DNA of 37,762 nt from JBEIFW01 sp044370695 (GCA_044370695.1 JBILVB010000019.1:1-37762), one strand, 5' to 3'; numbered from the stretch's first letter, positions 7,032 to 15,343 are shown. The notes: generated from the sequence alone by a model not told the origin. A program made the numbers and translations.

Positions 7032-8588
7032 ATGTCCGGCAACCCGATGCAGGCAAAGATCGCCGACCTCGAACAGCGCAAGGCCGAGGCCCGCCAGCCC
7101 GGCTCGCCCCGGGCGGTCGAGCGCCAGCACGCCAAGGGCAAGATGCTCGCCCGCGAGCGCGTCGAGTACCTCCTCGATCCCGGCTCGTTCCACGAGCTCG
7201 ATCTGCTCGCTCGGCACCGGGCCCATGCGGCCGGGTTGGAGGAGCGCCCCTACACCGACGGCGTGATCACCGGCTGGGGCACCGTCGTGGGGCGCAAGGT
7301 GTTCGTGTTCAGCCAGGACTTCACGGTGTTCGGCGGGGCGCTCGGGGAGGTGTTCGCCGAGAAGATCCACAAGCTCATGGACATGGCGCTCAAAGTCGGC
7401 GCCCCCGTGGTCGGCTTGAACGACGGCGCCGGCGCCCGCATCCAGGAAGGCGTCGTGTCGCTGGCCAGTTATGGCGGGATCTTCCACCGCAACGTGCTGT
7501 CCTCGGGCGTGGTGCCGCAGATCTCGGTGATCCTCGGGCCCTGCGCCGGCGGCGCCGTCTACAGCCCGGCGATGACCGACTTCATCTTCATGGTCCGCGA
7601 GTCGAGCCACATGTTCATCACCGGCCCCGACGTCGTGAAGACCGTGACCGGCGAGGACGTCACGCTCGAGGAGCTCGGCGGGGCCCAGAGCCATGCGTCG
7701 AAGTCGGGTGTCGCCACGTTCGTGTCGGCCGACGAGAAGTCCTGCCTCGACGACGTGCGGTACCTGCTGTCGTTCCTGCCGTCGAACAACCTCGAGACCG
7801 CCCCGCTGTCCGACGCCGGCGACGATCCGGATCGGCTGTGCCCGGAGCTGCGCGACCTGCTGCCGCCCTCGCCCAACCAGCCGTACGACATGAAGAAGGT
7901 CATCGCCTCGGTCGTCGACAACGGCGAGTTCTTCGAGTACTTCCCGTCGTGGGCGCGTTCGATCGTGTGCGGCTTCGCCCGGATCAACGGCGAGAGCGTC
8001 GGCATCGTCGGCAACCAGCCGATGGTGCTCGCCGGGGTGCTCGACATCGAATCCTCCGAGAAGGCCGCTCGCTTCGTGCGGTTCTGCGACGCGTTCAACC
8101 TGCCGCTGGTCACCTTCGTCGACGTGCCCGGCTTCCTCCCCGGTGTCGACCAGGAGTACGGCGGCATCATCCGCCACGGCGCCAAGCTGCTCTACGCCTA
8201 CTGCGAGGCCACCGTCCCGCGGATCCAGATCATCACCCGCAAGGCCTACGGCGGCGCCTACGTGGTCATGAACTCGAAGTCCATCGGTGCCGACCTCGCC
8301 TACGCCTGGCCCACCGCCGAGCTCGCCGTGATGGGCCCGCAAGGTGCGGTCGAGATCGTCTACCGCCGGGAGCTGCAGCAGGCGGCCGACCCGGTGGCCC
8401 GGCGGGCCGAACTGGTCGAGGAGTACACCGAGAAGTACGCGAACCCGTACGCCGCAGCGGAGCGAGGCTACGTCGACGACGTGATCGACCCGGCCGAGAC
8501 CCGTCAGAAGATCGTCGCCGGGCTCGCGCTGCTGCGTACCAAGCGCGAAGAGCTGCCCCGCCGCAAGCATGGGAACATGCCGTTGTGA
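7032..8588 (+). CDS. pccB: Acyl-CoA (propionyl-CoA type) carboxylase beta subunit
   Basis: 518 residues, full length for the carboxyltransferase subunit of biotin-dependent acyl-CoA carboxylases. The N-terminal half has AKGKMLARERVEYLLDPGSF and a crotonase-like domain with GLNDGAGARIQEGV and GPCAGGAVYSPAM, the oxyanion-hole region. The C-terminal half has FVDVPGFLPGVDQEYGGIIRHGAKLLYAY and QIITRKAYGGAYVVMNSK. It transfers CO2 from carboxybiotin to acyl-CoA, most likely propionyl-CoA. The symbol is by similarity; AccD-type paralogues with other acyl-CoA preferences look alike. The epsilon subunit starts inside its stop codon (GTGA overlap), so the two are coupled. The biotin carboxylase alpha subunit is not in this window. 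The epimerase at 3697 acts next in the same pathway. Confidence 0.92.
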   Translation: MSGNPMQAKIADLEQRKAEARQPGSPRAVERQHAKGKMLARERVEYLLDPGSFHELDLLARHRAHAAGLEERPYTDGVITGWGTVVGRKVFVFSQDFTVFGGALGEVFAEKIHKLMDMALKVGAPVVGLNDGAGARIQEGVVSLASYGGIFHRNVLSSGVVPQISVILGPCAGGAVYSPAMTDFIFMVRESSHMFITGPDVVKTVTGEDVTLEELGGAQSHASKSGVATFVSADEKSCLDDVRYLLSFLPSNNLETAPLSDAGDDPDRLCPELRDLLPPSPNQPYDMKKVIASVVDNGEFFEYFPSWARSIVCGFARINGESVGIVGNQPMVLAGVLDIESSEKAARFVRFCDAFNLPLVTFVDVPGFLPGVDQEYGGIIRHGAKLLYAYCEATVPRIQIITRKAYGGAYVVMNSKSIGADLAYAWPTAELAVMGPQGAVEIVYRRELQQAADPVARRAELVEEYTEKYANPYAAAERGYVDDVIDPAETRQKIVAGLALLRTKREELPRRKHGNMPL

Positions 8589-8842
8589 GCGCCTTCGCCG
8601 CCCCCGATCCCACGACGAAGGTGCACGACCGGTTCGCCATCGCTGCGGGCGCTGGTCGGGTCGACGTCGCCGGTGCGCCGAGCCCGGAGGAGACCGCAGC
8701 GATCCTGGCGGCGGTCGAGGCGCTGTGGCCCCGGCCCGTGGTGCTCGTGGGGGAGCAGGGCACGACCCGCCCGAATGCGTGGCGGTTCAGCGGTCGCTGG
8801 TGGGCGCGCCCCGTGGCAGCCCGGCGCGACCGGCCCTGGTGA
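8585..8842 (+). CDS. Acyl-CoA carboxylase epsilon subunit
   Basis: 85 residues. The C-terminal half matches the actinobacterial AccE/PccE pattern: SPEETAAILAAVEALWP followed by a tryptophan-rich end (NAWRFSGRWWARP). In this family the small subunit tightens the interaction of the alpha and beta subunits. It starts with GTG at 8585, overlapping the TGA of the beta-subunit gene by three bases, which is the usual place for this gene and implies translational coupling. It ends three bases from the stop of the convergent arsC-type gene. Confidence 0.85.
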   Translation: MSAFAAPDPTTKVHDRFAIAAGAGRVDVAGAPSPEETAAILAAVEALWPRPVVLVGEQGTTRPNAWRFSGRWWARPVAARRDRPW

Positions 8843-8845
8843 CCC

Positions 8846-9217
8846 TCAGCGCGAGAGGAAGGCCCGCACCCGGTCCTTCGGCCGGCCGATGATCGCAGCG
8901 TCGGCCCGGACGATCAGCGGTCGTTGCAGCAGCATCTTGTGCTGGAGCAGCAACTCGATCACCGGACCGGGTTCGACGTAGTCGGCGGCCGACAGCCCCA
9001 GCTTGTCGAACAGGCTGTCCTTGCGCACGAGGTCGGCCACCGGATCCTCGAGTACGGACACGACGTGTTCGAGCGCGGCACGGTCGGGCGGGTGTTTGCG
9101 GTACTCGATCACGGTGACGTCGAGATCGGCGCCGGCGGCCATGAGCTCCTGCGACACGGCAAGAGCGTTGGTGGACGAGCCTCAATTCGGGTTGTGGTAG
9201 ATGGTCACGCGGGCCAT
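8846..9217 (-). CDS. ArsC-family reductase with in-frame TGA at the catalytic cysteine (candidate selenoprotein)
   Basis: Read from the ATG at 9217, the frame gives MARVTIYHNPN, a TGA at 9184-9182, then GSSTNALAVSQELMAAG and on to a normal stop at 8846, 123 residues in all. The family consensus is YHNPxCGTSRN, and the catalytic Cys of the plasmid R773 ArsC is residue 12. Here codon 12 is the TGA. Downstream the protein keeps the family fold, including VIEYRKHPP, KLGLSAADYVEP and RPLIVRADAAIIGRP, without frameshift. A TACGGT -10 box lies six bases before the ATG, so the upstream start is credible. Either UGA is read as selenocysteine, or the gene carries a nonsense mutation or base error. A rescue start at GTG 9157 would give 103 residues lacking the active-site strand and loop. 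The true substrate (arsenate or another oxidised species, as in Spx/YffB relatives) is unknown. Confidence 0.75.
9144..9181 (-). promoter_or_regulatory. Candidate bacterial SECIS hairpin
   Basis: Numbering the mRNA from the U of the UGA (U1 = 9184), bases 4-8 can pair with 37-41 (one G-U pair), directly after the codon. An irregular upper stem (10/35, 12/33, 13/31, 14/30, 17/29, 18/28) closes an apical loop of about nine bases starting at G19 (9166). Bacterial SECIS elements sit right after the UGA with a G at the start of the apical loop at roughly this distance. Drawn by hand, no energies computed; GC-rich sequence folds easily, so this is weak on its own. Confidence 0.35.
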
Positions 9218-9223
9218 GCGGGC

Positions 9224-9229
9224 ACCGTA
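9224..9229 (-). promoter_or_regulatory. -10 box for the ArsC-family gene
   Basis: TACGGT on the reverse strand ends six bases before the ATG at 9217, the spacing seen for leaderless genes elsewhere in the window. It supports translation from upstream of the in-frame TGA. Confidence 0.5.
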
Positions 9230-9253
9230 GCCTTCGAGTGCTACGACAAGGCG

Positions 9254-10403
9254 GTGACCGCTGCCCCTCCCGCTGCCGCACCGCTCGCCGGGCTCCGGGT
9301 CCTCGACGTCGCCACGGTGATCGCCGGCCCGGCCTGCGCCCGGTACCTCGCCGACTTCGGCGCCGACGTGATCAAGGTCGAGCGGCCCCGGACCGGCGAC
9401 TCCACCCGGACCATGGGCTGGCTCGACGCCGACGGCGACTCCTACTGGTGGAAGCTGACCGGGCGCAACAAGCGCTCGATCGCGTTGGATCTCAAGGATC
9501 CCGACGACGTCGCGGTGTTCCGCCGGTTGGTCGCAGGCGCGCACGTGCTCGTCGAGAACTTCCGGCCGGGCACCCTCGAACGGCTCGGGCTCGGACCCGA
9601 CGTGCTGCTGACCGACAACCCGGCGCTGGTGATCACCCGGGTGACCGGGTTCGGTCAGGACGGCCCGTACGCCGGCCGACCCGGGTTCGCCACGATCGCC
9701 GAGGCGATGAGCGGCCTGGCTGCCATCACCGGTACGGCCGACGGGCCGCCGCTGCTGCCGCCGATCGCGCTCACCGACGAGGTGACGGCCCTGGTCGCCG
9801 CGTTCGCGACGATGGTCGCGCTGCGCTCGGGCACCGGCCAGGTGGTGGACGTGAGCTTGCTCGAATCCGTGTTCCAGATCCTTGGGCCGCTGCTCACGCT
9901 GTACGCCCGCGACGGCGTGCTGCAGGAGCGGCTCGGTTCGGGCATCCCGTACTCGGTGCCCCGCGGGACCTACCGCACTGCGGACGGTCGCTGGGTGGCG
10001 CTGTCGGCGTCGGCCGACACGGTGGCAGCTCGCGTGATGACGCTCATCGGGTTGGGTGACGACGACCGGGTTGCGAGCTTCACCGGCCGCATGGCCCATC
10101 GGGATCTCGTCGAGTCGACGATGGCGACCTGGATCGCGGCGCGCACCGAGGCCGAGGTGCTCGACGCCTTCGCACAGGCCGAGGCGGCCGTGGCGCCCGT
10201 CATGACGATGGCCGACGTCGCCGCCGATCCCCACGTCTCGGCCCGGGGGATGGTCGCCGAGGTGGGTGGTGTCCCCATGCAGGGGCTGGTGGCCCGACTC
10301 ACCGCCACGCCCGGTGTGCTGCGCTGGGCCGGGCCCTCGCTCGACGCCGACGGGCCGGCCATCCGGGCCGACCAGGTCGCCGGTGGTGACGGCTGGGGCG
10401 GCG

Positions 10404-10417
<14 letters not shown>
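9254..10417 (+). CDS. CaiB/BaiF family (class III) CoA-transferase
   Basis: 387 residues, typical for one class III CoA-transferase chain. The N-terminal Rossmann-like part has LRVLDVATVIAGPACARYLADFGADVIKVERP, followed by GRNKRSIALDLKDP and VLVENFRPGTLERLGLG. The catalytic Asp is expected in PIALTDEVTAL. The C-terminal part carries the family's VAPVMTMADVAADPHVSARGMV. These enzymes move CoA between carboxylic acids through Asp-anhydride and Asp-thioester intermediates. The substrate (carnitine, oxalate, alpha-methylacyl or other) cannot be read from sequence. I used the GTG at 9254, immediately before the conserved N-terminus; the hexamer TACGAC six bases upstream is only a partial -10. Its last 14 bases overlap the convergent msrA gene. 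Confidence 0.88.
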
Positions 10418-11057
<640 letters not shown>

Positions 11058-11063
11058 GACCCC

Positions 11064-11069
11064 AGGCTA
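11064..11069 (-). promoter_or_regulatory. -10 box for msrA
   Basis: TAGCCT on the reverse strand ends six bases before the ATG at 11057. It faces the -10 box of the divergent gene at 11088 with 18 bases between, so each box lies where the other promoter's -35 would be. Confidence 0.45.
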
Positions 11070-11087
11070 CGGGCCCTTCTCGCCGGG

Positions 11088-11093
11088 TACGGT
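11088..11093 (+). promoter_or_regulatory. -10 box for LLM oxidoreductase gene
   Basis: TACGGT ends eight bases before the GTG at 11102; no ribosome binding site fits between. Confidence 0.45.
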
Positions 11094-11101
11094 CCCGGGC
11101 C

Positions 11102-11992
11102 GTGGAGTTCGTCGCCAACCTGATGTCCGTGGACGTCGATCCGGTCGCCTGGGCCCGGGACCGGGAGGCCGAGGGATGGCACGTGCTCGGGTGCGCGGAT
11201 CACTTCTTCACCGACACCCGCGCCTACCCGCACCTGTGGGTGACGCTCACCGCGATGGCGGCAGCGACCACGACCGCCCGGCTGACGTCGTGCTTCGCCA
11301 ACAACCTGCTCCGCTCGCCGGTGGAACTCGCCCAGGCGGCGCTGCAACTCCAGCGGGTGTCGGGCGGCCGGTTCGAGCTCGGCGTGGGGGCGGGATGGAG
11401 CCGCGACGAGATCGTCGGCGCAGGCCTTCACTACCCGGAGCCGCCGGAGCGGGCGGGCCGGTACGCCGAGGCGATGGCGGCCGTGCGTGCCCTGCTCCAC
11501 GAAGGTCGCTACGTGCACGATGGCCGCTGGTACCGCTTCGCCGTCACGGCGACGGGCCCGAAGGTGCCGGTGCCGCCGCCGCTGGTGGCCTCCGTCGGCG
11601 GACCCCGCACGATCCGGGAGGTGTCCCCGCTGGCGGACCGGGTGGAGCTCAAGGCGATCTCCGCGGCGACCCGCAACGGGACGCTCGACATCGCCGGGCT
11701 CGCGGCGATCGACCGGGACCATGTGGCGCGGCTGGCCGACGCCGTGCGGGCCGTGCGACCGGACGTGCCGCTCAGCCTGTTCGTGCTGTGTTCGGCGGGC
11801 ACGGACGCTCGCACCGCAGCGGTGTCGCGAGCGCTGGCCGGCTCGTTCATCGGCGGCTTCTTCGGTGAACCGGAACCGGTGGCCGAGCACGTGCGGTCGC
11901 TGTCGGACCTCGGCCTCGACCGCGTGCAGCTCAGCCCGTTCAGCGACGATGCCTGGCCCCTGCTGGCCCCCCTGCTGACCGGCCGGCGCTGA
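11102..11992 (+). CDS. Luciferase-like (LLM) oxidoreductase, probably F420-dependent
   Basis: 296 residues of the bacterial luciferase-like TIM-barrel superfamily. Visible are EAEGWHVLGCADHFF near the N-terminus, the conserved LTAMAAATTTARLTSCFANNLLRSPVELA segment, and RVSGGRFELGVGAGWSRDEIVGAG. The RFELGVGAGW type of glycine motif and shortness favour a coenzyme F420-dependent, single-chain actinobacterial enzyme rather than an FMN monooxygenase, but this is inference. The substrate is unknown. The GTG at 11102 starts the conserved first strand MEFVANL. It is alone between the divergent msrA and the small receiver gene 39 bases downstream. Confidence 0.85.
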   Translation: MEFVANLMSVDVDPVAWARDREAEGWHVLGCADHFFTDTRAYPHLWVTLTAMAAATTTARLTSCFANNLLRSPVELAQAALQLQRVSGGRFELGVGAGWSRDEIVGAGLHYPEPPERAGRYAEAMAAVRALLHEGRYVHDGRWYRFAVTATGPKVPVPPPLVASVGGPRTIREVSPLADRVELKAISAATRNGTLDIAGLAAIDRDHVARLADAVRAVRPDVPLSLFVLCSAGTDARTAAVSRALAGSFIGGFFGEPEPVAEHVRSLSDLGLDRVQLSPFSDDAWPLLAPLLTGRR

Positions 11993-12031
11993 GGACCGAC
12001 GGTTCGTCTCACATTCCGTCCCGGGTATCCG

Positions 12032-12424
12032 ATGAGACTCCCGGTGGCACCCAGGAACCAACCTCCGATCGTCCTCGTCGTCGACGACGCGCCGGCCTTC
12101 GTCACGCTGATGACCACGGCGCTCGCCGGTGAGGGTTTCGAGCTGCTGACGGCCACCACGCTGACCGAAGCCCGCGATGCCGTGCGGGGCGGGCGGCGCC
12201 CCGATCTCGTCTTGCTCGACCTGCTCCTGCCGGACGGCAACGGGCTCGAGTTGCTGCCCGATCTCAAGCGCCTCCCCGGCACGTCGGTGCTGGTGGTGAG
12301 CGGCAAGGGGGAGGAGTTGGACCGGGAGCTCGCGCTGTCCGCCGGCGCCGACGGCTACATCGTCAAGCCGTTCGCCATCCCCTCGTTCCGCGCCCAGGTG
12401 CGCGGAGCGCTCGACGCCGCCTGA
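12032..12424 (+). CDS. Stand-alone CheY-like receiver protein
   Basis: 130 residues with a receiver domain only. The acid pair is Asp18-Asp19 in VLVVDDAP, the phosphoacceptor is Asp63 in VLLDLLLPDG, the switch residue is Ser90 in place of the commoner Thr, and Lys112 lies in VKPF. No output domain and no kinase is adjacent, so it is an orphan that may act by protein contact or in a phosphorelay. About 11 residues precede the first strand, with no clear Shine-Dalgarno before the ATG at 12032; a GTG at 12044 is an alternative start. Confidence 0.88.
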   Translation: MRLPVAPRNQPPIVLVVDDAPAFVTLMTTALAGEGFELLTATTLTEARDAVRGGRRPDLVLLDLLLPDGNGLELLPDLKRLPGTSVLVVSGKGEELDRELALSAGADGYIVKPFAIPSFRAQVRGALDAA

Positions 12425-12446
12425 CCGCACCGGGGACACTGGGCGC

Positions 12447-13016
12447 GTGGATGCCCCCTGCGACCTGGACGTGTTCGAGCACCTGGCCCGGACCCGACGC
12501 ACCAGCCTGCTCGTCGATCTCGTCCGTCCCGTACCCGGCGCGCTCGTCGAACGGCTCTTGGCCACGGCCACCTGGGCGCCGAACCACAAGCGGACCTGGC
12601 CGTGGCGGTTCGCCGTGTGCACCGGCGAGGCCCGCAGCGCGCTCGGCGAGGCGTTCGCCGACGCACAGGCGGCCGCCGGGTTGACCGACGGGGTCAAGCT
12701 TGCCAAGACCCGGGGGAAGTACCGCCGGGCCCCGGTCGTGGTGCTCGTCGGTGCCGATCCGCACGACCGCCCGGAGCTCGACGTCGAGAACCGGGATGCG
12801 GTCGCGGCTGCAGTGCAGAACGTGCTGTTGGCGTCCACCGCCGCCGGCCTTGCGTCGTTCTGGTCGAGCGCGCCGGTCGGCCAGGATGCCGCGGTTGCGT
12901 CGTTCGCCGGGTTCCCGCCCGCGACGCGGTTCGTGGCGGTGCTCTACCTGGGGTGGCCGGCGGGGACCGTCGAGGTGCCCGAGCGCCCGCCGGCGCCGAT
13001 CACCTGGCTCGGCTAG
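12447..13016 (+). CDS. Nitroreductase-family flavoprotein (YdjA-like)
   Basis: 189 residues, the size of compact YdjA-type nitroreductases. The N-terminal RRTS..LVDLVRPVPGALVERLLATATWAPNHK region holds the FMN phosphate-binding Arg and the WAPNHK motif of this subgroup. DAVAAAVQNVLLASTAAGLASFWSS is the dimer and flavin helix, and VAVLYLGWPA the last strand. It is expected to bind FMN and reduce nitro compounds or quinones with NAD(P)H; its physiological substrate is unknown. It starts with GTG at 12447, six bases after GACACT. Its TAG stop shares a CTAG with the stop of the convergent NERD gene. Confidence 0.88.
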   Translation: MDAPCDLDVFEHLARTRRTSLLVDLVRPVPGALVERLLATATWAPNHKRTWPWRFAVCTGEARSALGEAFADAQAAAGLTDGVKLAKTRGKYRRAPVVVLVGADPHDRPELDVENRDAVAAAVQNVLLASTAAGLASFWSSAPVGQDAAVASFAGFPPATRFVAVLYLGWPAGTVEVPERPPAPITWLG

Positions 13017-13708
13017 CGAACGGTCGACGCGCCCGGCAGGGCCACCGACAACGCGATCGCCACCGCCGCCCGTTCGGCCTCGGTGATCGGGCCGTCACGG
13101 CGCACCACACCGACGAGTGCCGCGGGCGAGACGACCTCGTGGGCGCCGACGCGGCCGCCGCGGCGTTCGGGCCAGGTGACGCCGACCAGGCAGAGGACCC
13201 CGTGCACGGGAACGTGCGGATGGCCGAGGTCGTCGAGCAGCCAGCGCACCGCCTCGCAGTGACGCTCGAGGGTGCGCAGCAACCGGGTGCGGTCCGAGGC
13301 CCCGACCCGCAGTTGGCGTCCGGCGCGCAGGTGGACCTGACCGTGGTCCCGGCGGGTGTCGATCACGACGACGCCGCCCGGGACGACGGCGAGGTGGTCG
13401 AGCACCCCGCGCGAGCGAGGGTGGCGCCGGTGGTGGAGGCAATGACCGACCCCGGCGACGGCTCGGTCGGCGACGACCGCCACCGCGTGCTCGGCGGCCT
13501 CTTCGAGCCGTTGGGGAACCCCTCGGCGCCGCAGGTCCGGTTCGTGCCAGGGTCGGGCACCCGGGCGCAGCCCCGGGGTCTCCCGGCATCGTGCGCACGA
13601 GCTGTGGAGCTCCTCGCCGTTCCACCAGGCGGCGTTCCCCGGCTCGAGGCGGGCGCCGCAGGTGCCGCAGGTGTCGGGGATGCTGACCGTGATGGCGACC
13701 TCGGGCAC
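13013..13708 (-). CDS. NERD-domain protein with N-terminal zinc ribbon
   Basis: 231 residues. The N-terminus has two CxxC-type knuckles (Cys14/17 and Cys38/41) that look like a zinc ribbon. The middle carries the nuclease-related NERD pattern: RSRGVLDHLAVVPGGVVVIDTRRDHGQV, with the Asp of LDHL and the VIDT strand, as in restriction-endonuclease-like folds. The usual Lys after the VIDT strand appears as Arg (DTRRD), so catalytic competence is uncertain. The C-terminal part contains VHGVLCLVGVTWP, a common NERD continuation. It begins with GTG at 13708, 55 bases after the gluQ stop on the same strand. The function of stand-alone NERD proteins is unknown; DNA processing is the usual guess. Confidence 0.75.
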   Translation of the reverse strand: MPEVAITVSIPDTCGTCGARLEPGNAAWWNGEELHSSCARCRETPGLRPGARPWHEPDLRRRGVPQRLEEAAEHAVAVVADRAVAGVGHCLHHRRHPRSRGVLDHLAVVPGGVVVIDTRRDHGQVHLRAGRQLRVGASDRTRLLRTLERHCEAVRWLLDDLGHPHVPVHGVLCLVGVTWPERRGGRVGAHEVVSPAALVGVVRRDGPITEAERAAVAIALSVALPGASTVR

Positions 13709-13763
13709 GGCTTCCCGATCGGCCGGCCACGCCGGCGATGGACCTGCACGAGCGCAGGCGGAA

Positions 13764-14684
13764 TCAGCCTTGAGCCGGACCCGACGGTTCGTCCGTCCAG
13801 ACCCACGGGGCCCGGGGCAGCCGGTCGGGGTCGAAGGCCCCGAGGAGCTCGTCGAGCGACGGGCGTTCGCCCGCCGGGCACAGCCCGAGCGACGCCGCGA
13901 GCCCGCTGCGGACGGCGATGGGGTCCTCGCCCCGCGCCGCCCGGTCCGCGAGGGTCACGGCACCGTGGCGCTTGGCCAGCCGGGTGCCGTCGGCGGCGAG
14001 GACCAGGGGGACGTGGGCATGACCGGGCGGGGTCAACCCGAGCAGGCGGGCCAGGTGGACCTGACGGGGGGTGGACTCGAGCAGGTCGTCGCCCCGCACG
14101 ACCTCCTCGATGCCTTGGTGGGCGTCGTCGACGACGACGGCCAGGTTGTAGGCGCACACGCCGTCGTTGCGCCGCAGCACCACGTCGTCGACGACACGGG
14201 TGCAGGGTCCGTGGATGCGGTCGACGACGGTGACGACGGCGCCGTCGGCCCGCAGGCGCACCGCCGGTCGCCGGCCTTCCCGGAGCCGCTCCTGCCGTTC
14301 GGCGTTGCTGAGGTGACGGCAGGTACCCGGATACGACCCGTCCGGACCGTGTGGGGCGCGGGTCGCGGCCTGGATCTCCCGGCGCGTGCAGAAGCAGGGG
14401 TAGGTCCGCCCGGCGTGCTCGAGCTCGGCGACCGCTGCATCGTGGGCGGCCCGCCGGCCGGACTGGCGCACCACGGGACCGTCCCAGTCGAGGCCGATCG
14501 CGGCGAGATCGGCGAGCTGCGTGTCCTCGTGCTCGGGCCGCGACGTGGCCGGATCGAGGTCCTCGACCCGCAGGACGAAACGGCTGCCTGCGTGTCGGGC
14601 GAACAGCCAGGCGACGAGCGCGGTGCGCAGGTTGCCCAGGTGCAGTCGACCGGTCGGGCTCGGGGCGAAGCGTCCGCTGGCCAC
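13764..14684 (-). CDS. gluQ: Glutamyl-Q tRNA(Asp) synthetase
   Basis: 306 residues with only the catalytic half of a glutamyl-tRNA synthetase and no anticodon-binding domain, which defines GluQ-RS. The class I signature appears as RFAPSPTGRLHLGNLR, and LAKRHGA stands for KMSKS. The zinc cluster is present as CFC in YPCFCTRREI plus YPGTCRH. The enzyme attaches glutamate to queuosine in tRNA(Asp). The GTG at 14684 begins just before the signature; an ATG ten bases further upstream is out of frame. A queuosine supply is implied for the organism but no queuosine genes are in the window. Confidence 0.92.
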   Translation of the reverse strand: MASGRFAPSPTGRLHLGNLRTALVAWLFARHAGSRFVLRVEDLDPATSRPEHEDTQLADLAAIGLDWDGPVVRQSGRRAAHDAAVAELEHAGRTYPCFCTRREIQAATRAPHGPDGSYPGTCRHLSNAERQERLREGRRPAVRLRADGAVVTVVDRIHGPCTRVVDDVVLRRNDGVCAYNLAVVVDDAHQGIEEVVRGDDLLESTPRQVHLARLLGLTPPGHAHVPLVLAADGTRLAKRHGAVTLADRAARGEDPIAVRSGLAASLGLCPAGERPSLDELLGAFDPDRLPRAPWVWTDEPSGPAQG

Positions 14685-14843
14685 GCCGTCGCATGTTCGC
14701 GCGAGCGCCCCGGAACGGCCACCTGTTCCACCTCGGAGTGCAGTTGGGTGAACACCCTGCGTGCGGCATGACCGTCGGCTGTCGGCAACCTGCCCGTTTG
14801 CGGACGATCGCCGCCCTGCGCCACCCCTAGCGTCGCCGCCGCC
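14685..14843. other. Divergent intergenic region gluQ / sixA
   Basis: One of the two longest gaps (159 bases) lies between divergent genes. It contains two short inverted repeats: 14746-14757 (five-base arms, two-base centre) and 14712-14716 with 14725-14729. A TAGCGT -10 box lies near the right end. I see no RNA gene or ORF of interest here; the repeats could be operator half-sites. Confidence 0.4.
14828..14833 (+). promoter_or_regulatory. -10 box for first sixA gene
   Basis: TAGCGT ends ten bases before the ATG at 14844. It is the longest spacing of the set and still has no ribosome binding site between. Confidence 0.35.
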
Positions 14844-15305
14844 ATGGCCCTCTACCTGGTTCGACACGCGATCGCCGGCGACCGGCTCGGTTGGTCGGGG
14901 GCGGATCGTGACCGACCGTTGAGCGCCCGAGGTCACGCCCAGGCCCATGCGCTCGCCCGACGCTTCTCGCCGGTGGTCGTGGCCCGGGTGCTGTCGAGTC
15001 CCTACGTGCGGTGCCTGCAGACGGTCGCACCGCTCGCGCGCGGCGCCGGGGTGCCGGTCGAGACCGTCGAGGAACTCGCCGAGGGTCGACCGACGCGCCC
15101 GGTGCTCGACTGGCTGCCCGCCCTGCCCGACTCGACGGTGTTGTGCAGCCACGGCGACGTGATACCGGACCTCGTGGAATGGCTCCGTGAACGCGGGGGC
15201 GCGCTCGAGGGCCCCGGGGACTGGCGGAACGCGTCGACGTGGGTGCTCGAGCGCGAGGCCGGGACGGTCGTCGCGCTCCGCGCCGTCGCCCCGCCCGCAG
15301 GGTGA
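14844..15305 (+). CDS. SixA-like histidine phosphatase (copy 1)
   Basis: 153 residues of the small histidine phosphatase branch. The nucleophile is His8 in LYLVRHA; an Arg lies in SSPYVRCLQT, and the second His is in VLCSHGDVIPD. SixA of E. coli removes phosphate from histidine in phosphotransfer domains; other small members act on nucleotides or sugars, so the substrate is open. It is about 58% identical, gap-free and equal in length, to the protein at 19720. It is alone on its strand between gluQ and the convergent mrp gene. Confidence 0.85.
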   Translation: MALYLVRHAIAGDRLGWSGADRDRPLSARGHAQAHALARRFSPVVVARVLSSPYVRCLQTVAPLARGAGVPVETVEELAEGRPTRPVLDWLPALPDSTVLCSHGDVIPDLVEWLRERGGALEGPGDWRNASTWVLEREAGTVVALRAVAPPAG

Positions 15306-15343
15306 CCACCCGGCGACACGGTGCCGGGAACGCAGCCGTCGGG

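Noticed and set aside
4766..7141. Long open frame on the minus strand upstream of the split-barrel protein (total 1012 codons)
   Set aside because: It is antisense to the well-supported aldolase, amidase and carboxylase genes, has His/Gly/Arg-rich composition typical of a GC-rich shadow frame and no domain.
8846..9157. ArsC-family gene starting at GTG 9157 (103 residues)
   Set aside because: This avoids the TGA but removes the first strand and active-site loop, has no promoter or ribosome site of its own, and leaves the perfect upstream ArsC N-terminus unexplained.
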